This document shows positions 1 through 7,296 of a DNA stretch of 7,296 bases, piece by piece. The position numbers were made by a program, and so were the translations under genes. This stretch comes from an uncultured Intrasporangium sp. (GTDB lineage: Bacteria > Actinomycetota > Actinomycetes > Actinomycetales > Dermatophilaceae): assembly GCA_937873285.1 (NCBI GenBank), contig CALMNV010000269.1:1-7296 (forward strand). The letters are read 5' to 3'. A model generated the notes under the pieces. It did not search any database. It was not told where the DNA came from and worked only from the letters and a program-made list of their open reading frames with translations. Position 1 is the stretch's first letter; each line of letters starts with the position of its first letter.

Positions 1-1
1 A

Positions 2-58
2 CTCGAGCTGCGCCACGTCATGCGCCGCGGCCGAGCCCTGGCCCCGCTGCCGGGCTGA
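2..58 (+). CDS. Possible C-terminal tail of a convergent gene, function unknown (5' end outside the window)
   Basis: An open frame entering from the left edge reads 18 codons to a TGA at 56-58 and ends LELRHVMRRGRALAPLPG. Seventeen of the 18 third positions are G or C, while second positions are only about half G/C, which is the codon pattern expected of a real gene in this genome. The other two plus-strand frames fit less well. A hairpin starts about 30 nt after the stop, which suits the end of a gene convergent with pyrF. I do not recognise the family and the fragment is too short to assign one. The same triplet register read on the minus strand is also open, so the strand is not certain. 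Confidence 0.4.
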   Translation, partial: LELRHVMRRGRALAPLPG

Positions 59-171
59 CCGGCGGCCCGTCGGCCCAGCCCCACTCCCGTTCGAGGTAAT
101 CGGCGGCCGTATGGGGCCGCGGAATACCTCGAACCGCGCGGCAGCTGCGCAGGAGCTGTGCCCGGTGCGCT
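59..171. other. Intergenic region downstream of pyrF
   Basis: This is the only clearly non-coding stretch in the window. Apart from the nested hairpin and a small GCGC-stemmed palindrome around GCAGCTGC (142-149 core) I see no promoter, RNA gene or ribosome-binding site. No reading frame resembling the mihF gene that often follows pyrF in actinobacteria is visible here, at least up to the window edge. Confidence 0.6.
89..134. terminator. Nested hairpin between pyrF and the left-hand gene, candidate bidirectional terminator
   Basis: GTTCGAGGTA at 89-98 is perfectly complementary to TACCTCGAAC at 125-134 (10 bp). Inside it, GCGGCC at 103-108 pairs with GGCCGC at 115-120 around a 6-nt loop, with 4 unpaired bases on each side between the two stems. 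The hairpin begins 37 nt after the pyrF stop and about 30 nt after the putative plus-strand stop, so it could serve both. There is no T-run on either side, so it is not a canonical intrinsic terminator. Tail-less hairpins are common as candidate terminators in actinobacteria. A protein-binding palindrome is the alternative. A weaker GCGC stem follows at 136-150. Confidence 0.55.
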
Positions 172-1053
172 TCAGTCGGTGCGCAGGGAGTCGGCCAGCC
201 GTCGGGCCGCGCCGGCAAGGGCGCGCGGGTCCGGGCCGGCAGCGAGGACCTCGCGGCTCGACGACGCCAGCACCTGCCCACGCGCCGCGCCGAAGACGTC
301 GGCGAGCCCCGCCGCGGTGCCACCCTGGGCGCCGACGCCAGGAGCGAGCACCGGGGCGTTGGCCGCGACGAGCTGCAGCCCGAGATCGGCCACGGCGTCG
401 CCCACCGTCGCGCCGATGACCAGCCCGACGGACCCCAGTGCCTGGCGCTGCCGGGCGGCCGCGTTGTCTCGGGTCGCGCCCTCGACGATCGCGGCCGCCA
501 CCGACCGGCCGTCCCGGACGGCGTGCTGCACCGCGGCACCCTCGGGGTTGGAGGTGAGCGTCAGCACGAACACCCCCCGCCCGGTCCGCTCGGCGAGGTC
601 GAGCGCGGGCCTCAGCGACTCATAGCCGAGGAACGGGCTCACCGTGATCGCATCCGCCGCGGCGGGCGCGTCGGCACCAAGGAACGCCTCGCCGTAGGCC
701 GCCATCGTCGTGCCGATGTCGCCGCGCTTGACGTCGAGGATGCTGAGGGTGCCCGCGGCGGCCAGCTCGAGCAGCACCCGCTCGAGCACCGCCACTCCCC
801 TGGCGCCGAAGACCTCGAAGAACGCCGACTGCGGCTTCACCGCCGCGACCTGCCCCGCGAGAGCGTCGACGCAGGTCATGGCGAAGCGCTCCAGCCCGCT
901 CGCGTCGACCGGCAGTCCCCACGCGTCGAGGAGGCTGCGGTGCGGGTCGATCCCGACGCACAAGGGGCCGTATGCCGCCATCGCCCCGCTCAGCCGCTCG
1001 CCGAACGAGCCTGTCGTCTTGACGGCCGCCTGGCTGCTGGAGCCGGTCGTCAT
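172..1053 (-). CDS. pyrF: Orotidine 5'-phosphate decarboxylase, type 2
   Basis: Catalyses the last step of UMP synthesis, decarboxylation of OMP to UMP, in the cytosol. The 293-residue product is a TIM-barrel enzyme of the longer type-2 branch typical of actinobacteria. Visible active-site elements in order are GIDPH (34-38, substrate-binding Asp36), AVKPQSAFFE (71-80, Lys73), LDVKRGDIG (106-114, with Asp107, Lys109 as catalytic lysine, and Asp112), VSPFLGYES (138-146), APGVGAQGG (237-245, phosphate loop) and SSSREVL (264-270, phosphate-binding Arg267 by analogy). The start is the ATG at 1053-1051, because it has a GAGGGTGG Shine-Dalgarno 7 nt upstream; the frame stays open to 1236, but that part lies inside pyrD. 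It sits 13 nt after pyrD as the last gene of the operon, and a hairpin follows its stop. The first 16 residues are Ser/Thr-rich and probably disordered. Function is secure from the catalytic motif. Confidence 0.97.
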   Translation of the reverse strand: MTTGSSSQAAVKTTGSFGERLSGAMAAYGPLCVGIDPHRSLLDAWGLPVDASGLERFAMTCVDALAGQVAAVKPQSAFFEVFGARGVAVLERVLLELAAAGTLSILDVKRGDIGTTMAAYGEAFLGADAPAAADAITVSPFLGYESLRPALDLAERTGRGVFVLTLTSNPEGAAVQHAVRDGRSVAAAIVEGATRDNAAARQRQALGSVGLVIGATVGDAVADLGLQLVAANAPVLAPGVGAQGGTAAGLADVFGAARGQVLASSSREVLAAGPDPRALAGAARRLADSLRTD

Positions 1054-1060
1054 CGGCGCG

Positions 1061-1069
1061 CCACCCTCA
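1061..1069 (-). promoter_or_regulatory. pyrF ribosome-binding site fused to the pyrD stop codon
   Basis: Read on the minus strand this is TGAGGGTGG. The pyrD TGA stop (1069-1067) supplies the first bases of the purine-rich Shine-Dalgarno, which ends 7 nt before the pyrF ATG. A ribosome terminating on pyrD would sit on the pyrF initiation region, suggesting coupling even though the genes do not overlap. Confidence 0.7.
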
Positions 1070-2014
1070 TCGGCCGTGCGCTGCCGCGACGGCGTCGGAC
1101 AGGCCGGCATACCCCTTGTCCTCGAGCAGGGCCGCGAGCTCATCGCGCACCCGGACCGGGGCGAGCGGGTCCGCGAACGTCGCGGTGCCGACCTGGACGG
1201 CGCTCGCGCCGGCGGCCACGAGCTCCAGGGCGTCACGGCCGGTGCGCACGCCGCCGACGCCGATGATCGGCACCGTGGGGATGCGGCCCTCGAACATCGC
1301 CTGGCGGACCTGCCACACCGCCCGCACGGCGACAGGGCGGATGCCGGGGCCGGACAGGCCGCCGGTGATGCCCGCGAGCTGCGGGCGCATCCGGTCGACG
1401 TCGATGGCCATGCCGAGCAGCGTGTTGATCATCGTCAGCCCGTCGGCGCCGGCCTTGACGCAGGCCGAGGCGACGGCGCCGATGTCGGTGACATCGGGGC
1501 TGAGCTTGACGAAGACCGGGACCTCCCGGGGCAGCTGCTCCCTGACGAGGGCGGTCACCTTCGCCGACGCGAGCGGGTCGGTGGCGAAGACGAGGCCGCG
1601 GTTGGCGACGTTGGGGCAGGAGATGTTGACCTCGACCCCGACGACGCTGCCGAAGGCGCTGCTGCCGCGCAGCGTCGCGGCCACGGAGGCGAACTCGGTG
1701 CTCGACCCGCCGGCGATGGACGGCAGCACCCTCGCTCCGCGGGCGGCGAGCCAGGGCAGGTCCTCTGCGACGAAGGCGTCGATCCCCGGCCCCTGCAGCC
1801 CGATGGAGTTGAGCATTCCGGACGGTGTCTCCGCCATGCGAGGGGTGCCCCGACCCGACCGTGGCTGGGCCTGTACCGACTTGGTGACGAAGGCCCCGAG
1901 CTCGCTGACGTCGAAGAAGCGGTGCAGCTCCTTGCCGTTGGCCGCGCAGCCGGATGCCGTCATGACGGGGTTGGGCAGGGTGAAGCCGCCGAGGCGGACC
2001 GACATGTCCACCAT
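1067..2014 (-). CDS. pyrD: Dihydroorotate dehydrogenase, class 1B catalytic subunit
   Basis: FMN enzyme that oxidises dihydroorotate to orotate; in class 1B the electrons pass through PyrK to NAD+. The 315-residue TIM barrel has no N-terminal membrane helix, unlike quinone-linked class 2. Visible motifs are MTASGCAANG (18-27), MLNSIGLQGPG (67-77, substrate loop), VNISCPNV (129-136) with Cys133 as the class 1 catalytic base (class 2 has Ser), FVKLSPDV (168-175, FMN-contacting Lys170), INTLLGMAID (196-205), GGLSGPGIRP (218-227), IGVGGVRTG (251-259) and QVGTATF (274-280). The last three form the FMN phosphate site. The start at ATG 2014 overlaps the pyrK stop as TGATG and has GGAG 7 nt upstream at 2025-2022. 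A second in-frame ATG at 2005 is less well placed. Adjacency to pyrK and the Cys base together make class 1B very likely. Confidence 0.96.
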   Translation of the reverse strand: MVDMSVRLGGFTLPNPVMTASGCAANGKELHRFFDVSELGAFVTKSVQAQPRSGRGTPRMAETPSGMLNSIGLQGPGIDAFVAEDLPWLAARGARVLPSIAGGSSTEFASVAATLRGSSAFGSVVGVEVNISCPNVANRGLVFATDPLASAKVTALVREQLPREVPVFVKLSPDVTDIGAVASACVKAGADGLTMINTLLGMAIDVDRMRPQLAGITGGLSGPGIRPVAVRAVWQVRQAMFEGRIPTVPIIGVGGVRTGRDALELVAAGASAVQVGTATFADPLAPVRVRDELAALLEDKGYAGLSDAVAAAHGR

Positions 2015-2961
2015 CAGGGCGCTCCGCCCGTGGTCGTCGAGGGGCCACCGGCGCGGCGCGCGTCGGCGGCGGCGCCCGCCGGCGCCCCGACCGCGTCCGG
2101 AGGCACCTGGCAGTAGCCGTCCGCGAACGCCTCCCAGCGCACCCGGTCGCCGCGGAACACGGGGCCCTCGACGCAGGAGCGGACCATGCGGGTGGCGCCG
2201 TCCGCTCCGATCGCCGGCAGGACGCAGGTCATGCAGACGCCGACCCCGCACGCCATCGACTCCTCCACGGCAACCTGCGAGACGGCGCCATGAGCGGTCG
2301 CAATGGCAGAGACCGCCGACAGCATGGCCATCGGCCCGCAGCCGTAGACCACCCGCCCCCCGGTCCGCTCGAGCACGCCGGGCAGCACGTCGCTGACCCA
2401 GCCACGCAGCCCCACCGAGCCGTCGTCGGTGGTCACCGTCACGCCGTCGCAGGAGCGCCTTGCCTCGACCACCCCGAACAGCCGGTCCTCGCTGGCGGCG
2501 CCCAGCACCATCTCGACGGAGCAGCCGCGCTCACGCAGCTGCGTCGCCAGCCAGAAGAGCGGCGCGCTGCCGTAGCCACCGCCGACGAGCACGCACGGCA
2601 CGGGCTCCTTGGGCAGCGGAAAGGGCCGACCGAGCGGTCCGACGACGTCGACGGCCGCGTGCGGCTGCAGACTGGTCAGCCACCGGGTCCCCGGCCCCAC
2701 GGCGGAGACGACCACCTCCACGGTGCCGCCGTAGGTGCCGGTCGGCGTCACCTTGTGGATCGAGAAGCAGCGCCGCAACAGGTTGGCCGATGCCTCGCCG
2801 CCCACCGCGAGGGCGACGAACTGTCCGGGGCGGGCGGGCTCCGCGACGCCGGGGGCGACGAGCGTCAGGTGCTGGTAGGCGCCGACCCGCCTCGTGGCGA
2901 TGACCTCCGCGAGCTCCGTGGTGACGCGGGCGCGACCCGCCCCGGCCTCGTCGGCAGTCAC
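2014..2961 (-). CDS. pyrK: Dihydroorotate dehydrogenase electron-transfer subunit
   Basis: Ferredoxin-reductase-like partner of PyrD, carrying FAD and a [2Fe-2S] cluster and passing electrons from dihydroorotate oxidation to NAD+. In the 315-residue product, about residues 14-115 form the FAD-binding barrel, with PGQFVAL (45-51), RRCFSIHKV (63-71) and VVGPLGRPF (106-114). About 120-230 form the NAD-binding fold, with [12 protein letters not shown] (125-136) and YGCGPMAML (206-214). The cluster ligands are Cys238, Cys243, Cys246 and Cys263, spaced C-x4-C-x2-C-x16-C, in the PyrK arrangement with a C-terminal iron-sulfur loop. The start is GTG 2961, overlapping the carB stop as GTGA and preceded by a strong GGGAGGTGG. 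The protein is longer than the roughly 255-260 residues usual in Firmicutes, owing to a short N-terminal lead and an Ala/Gly/Pro-rich tail after about residue 284. Cys65 sits where the FAD motif commonly has Pro. Confidence 0.95.
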   Translation of the reverse strand: MTADEAGAGRARVTTELAEVIATRRVGAYQHLTLVAPGVAEPARPGQFVALAVGGEASANLLRRCFSIHKVTPTGTYGGTVEVVVSAVGPGTRWLTSLQPHAAVDVVGPLGRPFPLPKEPVPCVLVGGGYGSAPLFWLATQLRERGCSVEMVLGAASEDRLFGVVEARRSCDGVTVTTDDGSVGLRGWVSDVLPGVLERTGGRVVYGCGPMAMLSAVSAIATAHGAVSQVAVEESMACGVGVCMTCVLPAIGADGATRMVRSCVEGPVFRGDRVRWEAFADGYCQVPPDAVGAPAGAAADARRAGGPSTTTGGAP

Positions 2962-5900
2962 CGGGCCACCTCCCGCGTGCCGCCGTCCGCCGCACCCTCT
3001 CGGCCGTAGAGGTCGAGGTTGCGGGCGTGATCCTGCAGCGAGGTGACCCGCAGCGGCTCGCTCAGTTGCGCCTCGATGCCGAGCACCGCGGCCGCCAGGG
3101 TTGCGATCGTCGTGATGATGGGCTTGTCGGCGCTCGTGGTGGCCGCCCGGATGGCGTAGCCGTCGGCCCGGGCGTCCTGCCCGGACGGCGTGTTGACGAC
3201 CATCTGGATGCTGCCGTCGGAGATGAGGTCGACGATGGTGCGCTCACCTGCGGCGTCCGCCGAGGCACGCTCCGACAGCTTGCGGACCACGCTTGCATGG
3301 ATGCCGTTGCGCCGCAGCACTGCCGCGGTGCCCGACGTGGCGAGGATGGTGAAGCCGAGGTCGACGAGCCGCTTGACCGGGAAGAGCATGGCGCGCTTGT
3401 CGCGGTTGGCGACGGACACGAACACCGCCCCCGACCGCGGCAGGCCACCACCGATGGCCTGCTGGGTCTTGGAGAACGCGGAGCCGAAGTCCTTGTCGAT
3501 CCCCATGACCTCACCCGTCGAGCGCATCTCCGGGCCGAGCAGGGAGTCGACCGCGATGCCCTCCCGGGTGCGGAACCGCTTGAACGGCAGCACCGCCTCC
3601 TTGCAGGAGATCGGCGCACGGTCGGGCAGCGAGCCGCCGTCGCCCGCCGGCGGCAGCAGACCCTCGGCGCGCAGCTGCGCGATGCTCGCACCGAGCATGA
3701 CCCGGGCGGCCGCGCTGGCGAGCGGCACGCCGGTCGCCTTGGCCACGAAGGGCACCGTCCGGGAGGCGCGCGGGTTGGCCTCGATGACGTAGAGGACGTC
3801 CTGGGCGAGCGCGAACTGCACGTTCATCAGGCCGCGCACGCCGATGCCTTCGGCCAGCCGCCGGGTCGCCGCCCGCACCCGCTCGAGCTCCGCGTCGCCG
3901 AGGGTGGCTGGCGGCAGGGTGCAGGCGCTGTCCCCGGAGTGGATTCCCGCCTCCTCGACGTGCTCCATGATCCCGCCGAGATACAGCTCCTCCCCGTCGA
4001 AGAGGGCGTCGACGTCGATCTCGATGGCGTCGTCGAGGAAGCGGTCGATGAGCACCGGGTGCTCGGGCGACGCCTCCGTGGCCTGCTCGACGTAGGTCAC
4101 CAGCATGTCGTCGTCGTAGACGATGACCATGCCCCGGCCGCCGAGCACGTAGGAGGGCCGCACCAGCACCGGGTAGCCGATGCTGCGCGCCACCGCGAGG
4201 GCATCCTCGGCGCTGTATGCCGTGCCGTGCTTGGGCGCGAGGAGGCCCGCCCGGGCGAGCACCTGCCCGAAGGCCCCCCGGTCCTCGGCGAGGTGGATCG
4301 CGGCTGGCGAGGTGCCGACGATCGGCACGCCCTCGGCCTCCAGCGCGCGAGCGAGCCCGAGCGGCGTCTGGCCGCCGAGCTGCACGATGACCCCGGCGAC
4401 GGGTCCGGCCTGGGTCTCGGCGTGGATCACCTCGAGGACGTCCTCGAGCGTGAGCGGCTCGAAGTAGAGCCGGCTGCTGGTGTCGTAGTCGGTGGAGACC
4501 GTCTCCGGGTTGCAGTTGACCATGACGGTGTCGAAGCCCTTGTCCCGCAGGGCATAGCTGGCGTGGACGCAGGAGTAGTCGAACTCGATGCCCTGCCCGA
4601 TGCGGTTCGGGCCGGAGCCGAGGATGATCACTGCGGGCCGCTCGCGGGGGGCCACCTCCGTCTCCTCGTCGTAGGAGGAGTAGTGGTAGGGCGTCAGCGC
4701 GGCGAACTCGGCGGCACACGTGTCGACCGTCTTGTAGACCGGGCGCACCCCGAGAGCATGGCGCACGCCGCGGACCACGGCCTCCGGCATACGGCGCAGG
4801 GAGGCGATCTGGGCGTCGCTGAAGCCGTGCCGCTTGACGAGGCGCAGCAGCTCCGGCGTGAGCTGCGAGGCGTCCGCGAGCAGCTGCGCCACCTCGTTGA
4901 CGAGCTGGATCTGGTCGAGGAACCACGGGTCGATCCCGGTCGCCTCGTGCACGGCCTCGACGGTCAGGCCGCCGCGGAGCGCCTGCTGCACCAGGACGAT
5001 CCGGCCGTCCGTCGGCGTGCGAGCCTCTGCGAGAAGGCGCCTCGCGTGCGCCTCGGTCAGCTGCCCCTCCCAGTGGAAGCTGGCGCCCTTCTTCTCGAGC
5101 GAGCGCAGCGCCTTCTGCAGCGCCTCGGTGAAGTTGCGGCCGATCGACATCGCCTCGCCCACGGACTTCATCGTCGTGGTCAACGTGGGGTCGGCGGCCG
5201 GGAACTTCTCGAAGGCGAAGCGCGGCACCTTGACCACGACGTAGTCGAGGGTCGGCTCGAAGCTGGCCGGCGTCTCCCGGGTGATGTCGTTGGGCACCTC
5301 GTCGAGGGTGTAGCCGATCGCCATCTTCGCCGCGATCTTGGCGATCGGGAACCCGGTCGCCTTGGACGCCAGGGCGCTCGAGCGGGACACGCGCGGGTTC
5401 ATCTCGATGACGATGACGCGACCGTCGACGGGGTTGACCGCGAACTGGATGTTGCAGCCTCCGGTCTCGACGCCGACCTCGCGGATGACGGCGATGCCGA
5501 TGTCACGCAGCCGCTGGAACTCGCGGTCGGTGAGCGTGAGCGCCGGCGCGACGGTGATGGAGTCACCGGTGTGCACGCCCATCGGGTCGAGGTTCTCGAT
5601 GGAGCAGACGACGACGACGTTGTCGCGGTGGTCGCGCATGACCTCGAGCTCGTACTCCTTCCACCCGAGGATCGACTCCTCGAGGAGCACCTCGGTCGTC
5701 GGGGAGTACTGCAGCCCGGCGCCGGCGATGCGTCGCAGGTCGCTCTCGTCGTAGGCGATCCCCGAGCCGAGACCGCCCATGGTGAACGAGGGCCGCACGA
5801 CGACGGGGTAGCGCAGCTCCCCCGCGGCTGCTAGGCACTCGTCCATCGTGTGGCAGATGACGGACCGGGCCGACTCGGCGCCGCAGCGCTCGACGACGCC

Positions 5901-6299
5901 CTTGAACTTCTCGCGGTCCTCGCCGAGCTGGATCGCCTCGACGCTCGCGCCGATGAGCGGGCAGTCGTACTTCTCCAGCACCCCCGCCTCGTGCAGCGCG
6001 ATGGCGCAGTTGAGGGCGGTCTGACCGCCCAGGGTCGCGAGCACCGCGTCTGGACGCTCCTTGGCGATGATGGCCTCGACCACCTCCGGCGTGATCGGCT
6101 CGACGTAGGTCGCGTCGGCGAACTGCGGGTCGGTCATGATGGTGGCCGGGTTGCTGTTGACGAGCACGACCCGGATGCCCTCCTCGCGCAGCACGCGGCA
6201 GGCCTGGGTGCCGGAGTAGTCGAACTCGACGGCCTGGCCGATGACGATCGGGCCGGAGCCGATGACGAGGACGCTCTTGATGTCGTCGCGCTTGGGCAT
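2958..6299 (-). CDS. carB: Carbamoyl-phosphate synthase, large (synthetase) subunit
   Basis: Makes carbamoyl phosphate from bicarbonate, two ATP and ammonia channelled from CarA, feeding both pyrimidine and arginine synthesis. The 1113-residue length is normal for a full large subunit. The two homologous halves are plain: [20 protein letters not shown] (11-30) and [18 protein letters not shown] (559-576). The first ATP-grasp site keeps Arg129, Arg169, Glu215, His243, Gln285, Glu299, Asn301 and Arg303, at the same numbers as in E. coli. The second keeps Arg714, Glu760, His787, Gln828, Glu840 and Asn842. About 400-550 is the oligomerisation domain. About 935-1113 is the MGS-like allosteric domain, with ATSGTA (987-992; Thr988 and Thr991 in the effector-binding positions) and NTPSG (1036-1040). 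The start is ATG 6299, overlapping the carA stop as TGATG, with GGGAG 10 nt upstream; the open frame beyond it to 6527 lies inside carA. No frameshift is seen. Confidence 0.98.
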   Translation of the reverse strand: MPKRDDIKSVLVIGSGPIVIGQAVEFDYSGTQACRVLREEGIRVVLVNSNPATIMTDPQFADATYVEPITPEVVEAIIAKERPDAVLATLGGQTALNCAIALHEAGVLEKYDCPLIGASVEAIQLGEDREKFKGVVERCGAESARSVICHTMDECLAAAGELRYPVVVRPSFTMGGLGSGIAYDESDLRRIAGAGLQYSPTTEVLLEESILGWKEYELEVMRDHRDNVVVVCSIENLDPMGVHTGDSITVAPALTLTDREFQRLRDIGIAVIREVGVETGGCNIQFAVNPVDGRVIVIEMNPRVSRSSALASKATGFPIAKIAAKMAIGYTLDEVPNDITRETPASFEPTLDYVVVKVPRFAFEKFPAADPTLTTTMKSVGEAMSIGRNFTEALQKALRSLEKKGASFHWEGQLTEAHARRLLAEARTPTDGRIVLVQQALRGGLTVEAVHEATGIDPWFLDQIQLVNEVAQLLADASQLTPELLRLVKRHGFSDAQIASLRRMPEAVVRGVRHALGVRPVYKTVDTCAAEFAALTPYHYSSYDEETEVAPRERPAVIILGSGPNRIGQGIEFDYSCVHASYALRDKGFDTVMVNCNPETVSTDYDTSSRLYFEPLTLEDVLEVIHAETQAGPVAGVIVQLGGQTPLGLARALEAEGVPIVGTSPAAIHLAEDRGAFGQVLARAGLLAPKHGTAYSAEDALAVARSIGYPVLVRPSYVLGGRGMVIVYDDDMLVTYVEQATEASPEHPVLIDRFLDDAIEIDVDALFDGEELYLGGIMEHVEEAGIHSGDSACTLPPATLGDAELERVRAATRRLAEGIGVRGLMNVQFALAQDVLYVIEANPRASRTVPFVAKATGVPLASAAARVMLGASIAQLRAEGLLPPAGDGGSLPDRAPISCKEAVLPFKRFRTREGIAVDSLLGPEMRSTGEVMGIDKDFGSAFSKTQQAIGGGLPRSGAVFVSVANRDKRAMLFPVKRLVDLGFTILATSGTAAVLRRNGIHASVVRKLSERASADAAGERTIVDLISDGSIQMVVNTPSGQDARADGYAIRAATTSADKPIITTIATLAAAVLGIEAQLSEPLRVTSLQDHARNLDLYGREGAADGGTREVAR
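2966..2974 (-). promoter_or_regulatory. Strong Shine-Dalgarno inside the end of carB that fixes the pyrK GTG start
   Basis: The minus strand reads GGGAGGTGG; the GGAGG core is 7 nt from the GTG at 2961-2959. It lies within the last codons of carB (Arg-Glu-Val-Ala-Arg). It is the best match to the anti-Shine-Dalgarno that I found at the operon junctions and supports the non-ATG start. Confidence 0.75.
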
Positions 6300-7296
6300 C
6301 AGGCGTTCGCTCCCTGCTGGTGCTGGGTCATCATGTGGGTGAACCGGTCGAACAGGTATGCCGCGTCGTGCGGGCCGGCGGCGGCCTCGGGGTGGTACTG
6401 CACCGAGTAGGCCGGCAGGTCGAGGCACTCCAGCCCCTCGACGACGTCGTCGTTGAGGCAGACGTGTGACACCCGCACGCGGCCGTATGCCGTCTCGCGC
6501 GGCGCGAAGGCCGGGGCGTCCGGCCACTCGATGGCGAAGCCGTGGTTGTGCGAGGTGACCTCGACCTTGCCGGTGGCGCGGTCGAGGACCGGCTGGTTGA
6601 TCCCGCGGTGCCCGTACTTGAGCTTGTAGGTGCGCAGGCCGAGGGCCCGGCCGAGCAGCTGGTTGCCGAAGCAGATGCCGAAGAACGGGATCCGCGCCTC
6701 GAGGACCTGACGCAGCAGCGCGACCTGCGGCTCGGCGGCGGCGGGGTCCCCCGGACCGTTGGAGAAGAAGACGCCGTCCGGGCCGGTCGCGCCGACGGCC
6801 CGCACGTCCTCGAGGGTGGCGGTCGCCGGAAGCACGTGCACCTCCATGCCCCGGCGCGCCATCAGCGCAGGGGTCATCCCCTTGATGCCGAGGTCGAGCG
6901 CCGCCACCGTGAACCGGCGCTCGCCCACGGCGGGCACGACGTAGGCCTGGGGGGTGGTGACCTCCTCGGCGAGCGCGGCCCCGGTCATCAGCGGGGCGTG
7001 CTGCACGGCGTCGAGCAGCTGCCCGGGCTCCCGGGCGGCCGCGACGCCGCTGAAGATGCCGACGCGCATGGCGCCGCGCTCACGCAGGTGCCGGGTGAGG
7101 GCGCGGGTGTCCACGCCGCAGATGCCCACGACGGACTGGTCGCGCAGCTCGTCCTCGAGCCCCCGGGTGGCCCGCCAGCACGACGACCGCAGCGCGGGGT
7201 CGCGCACGACGTAGCCGGCGACCCAGATGCGCGAGGACTCGGGGTCCTCGTCGTTGACGCCGGTGTTGCCGATCTGCGGGGCGGTCATCACGACCA
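6299..7296 (-). CDS. carA: Carbamoyl-phosphate synthase, small (glutaminase) subunit, 5' end cut by the window
   Basis: Hydrolyses glutamine and delivers ammonia to CarB. About 331 codons are present; the frame is open through the right edge, and the family normally has roughly 50 more residues before [17 protein letters not shown], so the true start lies outside. Counting from the GTG codon at 7291-7289 as residue 1, the N-terminal CarA domain ends near 120. The class I glutamine amidotransferase domain follows: LDLGIKGM (132-139), SNGPGDP (177-183), [12 protein letters not shown] (203-214) with nucleophile Cys207, SHNHGFA (247-253), and [12 protein letters not shown] (296-307) with His300 and Glu302 completing the triad. 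The C-terminus is intact, and its TGA shares one base with the carB ATG. It is the most upstream gene visible, so the operon promoter is not in this window. Confidence 0.97.
   Translation of the reverse strand, partial: VVMTAPQIGNTGVNDEDPESSRIWVAGYVVRDPALRSSCWRATRGLEDELRDQSVVGICGVDTRALTRHLRERGAMRVGIFSGVAAAREPGQLLDAVQHAPLMTGAALAEEVTTPQAYVVPAVGERRFTVAALDLGIKGMTPALMARRGMEVHVLPATATLEDVRAVGATGPDGVFFSNGPGDPAAAEPQVALLRQVLEARIPFFGICFGNQLLGRALGLRTYKLKYGHRGINQPVLDRATGKVEVTSHNHGFAIEWPDAPAFAPRETAYGRVRVSHVCLNDDVVEGLECLDLPAYSVQYHPEAAAGPHDAAYLFDRFTHMMTQHQQGANA

Noticed and set aside
1..18. A minus-strand gene beginning with GTG at 18 (V-A-Q-L-E) running off the left edge, such as mihF.
   Set aside because: No Shine-Dalgarno precedes it and the five residues do not match the MihF N-terminus I know. 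It cannot be fully excluded because so little sequence is visible.
1054..1236. N-terminal extension of pyrF in the same frame.
   Set aside because: It lies inside pyrD and has no family similarity, and the ATG at 1053 has a good Shine-Dalgarno.
2015..2251. N-terminal extension of pyrD in the same frame.
   Set aside because: The extra 79 residues are shadow sequence of pyrK. The class 1B family begins near VRLGGFTLPNP, just after the ATG at 2014.
710..2396. Two overlapping long plus-strand open frames opposite pyrF, pyrD and pyrK.
   Set aside because: Both are compositional artefacts of high G+C. They show no motifs, and the minus-strand genes across the same bases are unambiguous.
5606..5625. 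Tandem GAC-type trinucleotide run.
   Set aside because: It encodes a run of valines in a beta-strand of CarB ([10 protein letters not shown]), so it is ordinary coding sequence rather than a microsatellite of interest.
3027..5834. A 935-codon open frame on the plus strand opposite carB.
   Set aside because: It is an antisense shadow. Its frame mirrors the GC-rich third positions of carB, the translation is rich in Arg, Asp, His and Val with no recognisable domain, and carB itself is complete with all catalytic residues.
6300..6527. N-terminal extension of carB in the same frame.
   Set aside because: The extra 76 residues are Arg/Pro-rich and lie wholly within carA. The ATG at 6299 gives the family N-terminus [17 protein letters not shown].
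7286..7291. GTG at 7291 or ATG at 7288 as the true start of carA.
   Set aside because: The upstream codon is GTC in the same open frame, and [12 protein letters not shown] is internal in CarA proteins. The gene is cut by the window edge rather than starting here.

Overview
The window is a strongly GC-rich stretch (about 70% G+C by eye) read almost wholly from the minus strand. It holds the distal part of an actinobacterial de novo pyrimidine (UMP) operon. In transcription order, right to left, it contains carA (its 5' end cut by the window edge), carB, pyrK, pyrD and pyrF. High G+C, the GTG start of pyrK, the type-2 PyrF and the sequence style of CarA/CarB point to a high-GC Actinomycete. A Micrococcales-like lineage is my guess, not a demonstrated placement.

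Layout: 7296-6299 carA, glutaminase subunit of carbamoyl-phosphate synthase; 6299-2958 carB, the large synthetase subunit; 2961-2014 pyrK, the FAD/[2Fe-2S] electron-transfer subunit; 2014-1067 pyrD, a class 1B dihydroorotate dehydrogenase; 1053-172 pyrF, OMP decarboxylase. The first three junctions overlap by 1, 4 and 1 nt. Only 13 nt separate pyrD from pyrF, and the pyrF Shine-Dalgarno is fused to the pyrD stop codon. The block therefore looks like one translationally coupled transcript. Its promoter and any pyrR/pyrB/pyrC genes would lie beyond the right edge.

Positions 59-171 are non-coding and carry a perfect 10-bp inverted repeat with a nested 6-bp stem, a candidate terminator. At the far left, an 18-codon open frame on the plus strand ending at 58 may be the tail of a convergent gene of unknown function.

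Together, CarAB makes carbamoyl phosphate from glutamine, bicarbonate and ATP. PyrD with PyrK oxidises dihydroorotate to orotate, passing electrons to NAD+. PyrF decarboxylates OMP to UMP. The aspartate transcarbamylase, dihydroorotase and orotate phosphoribosyltransferase steps are not encoded here. I see no mobile element, CRISPR array, RNA gene or novel system. The items most worth a second look are an over-represented heptamer (GGCATAC), the class 1B PyrDK pair, the C-terminal tail of PyrK, and the hairpin after pyrF.
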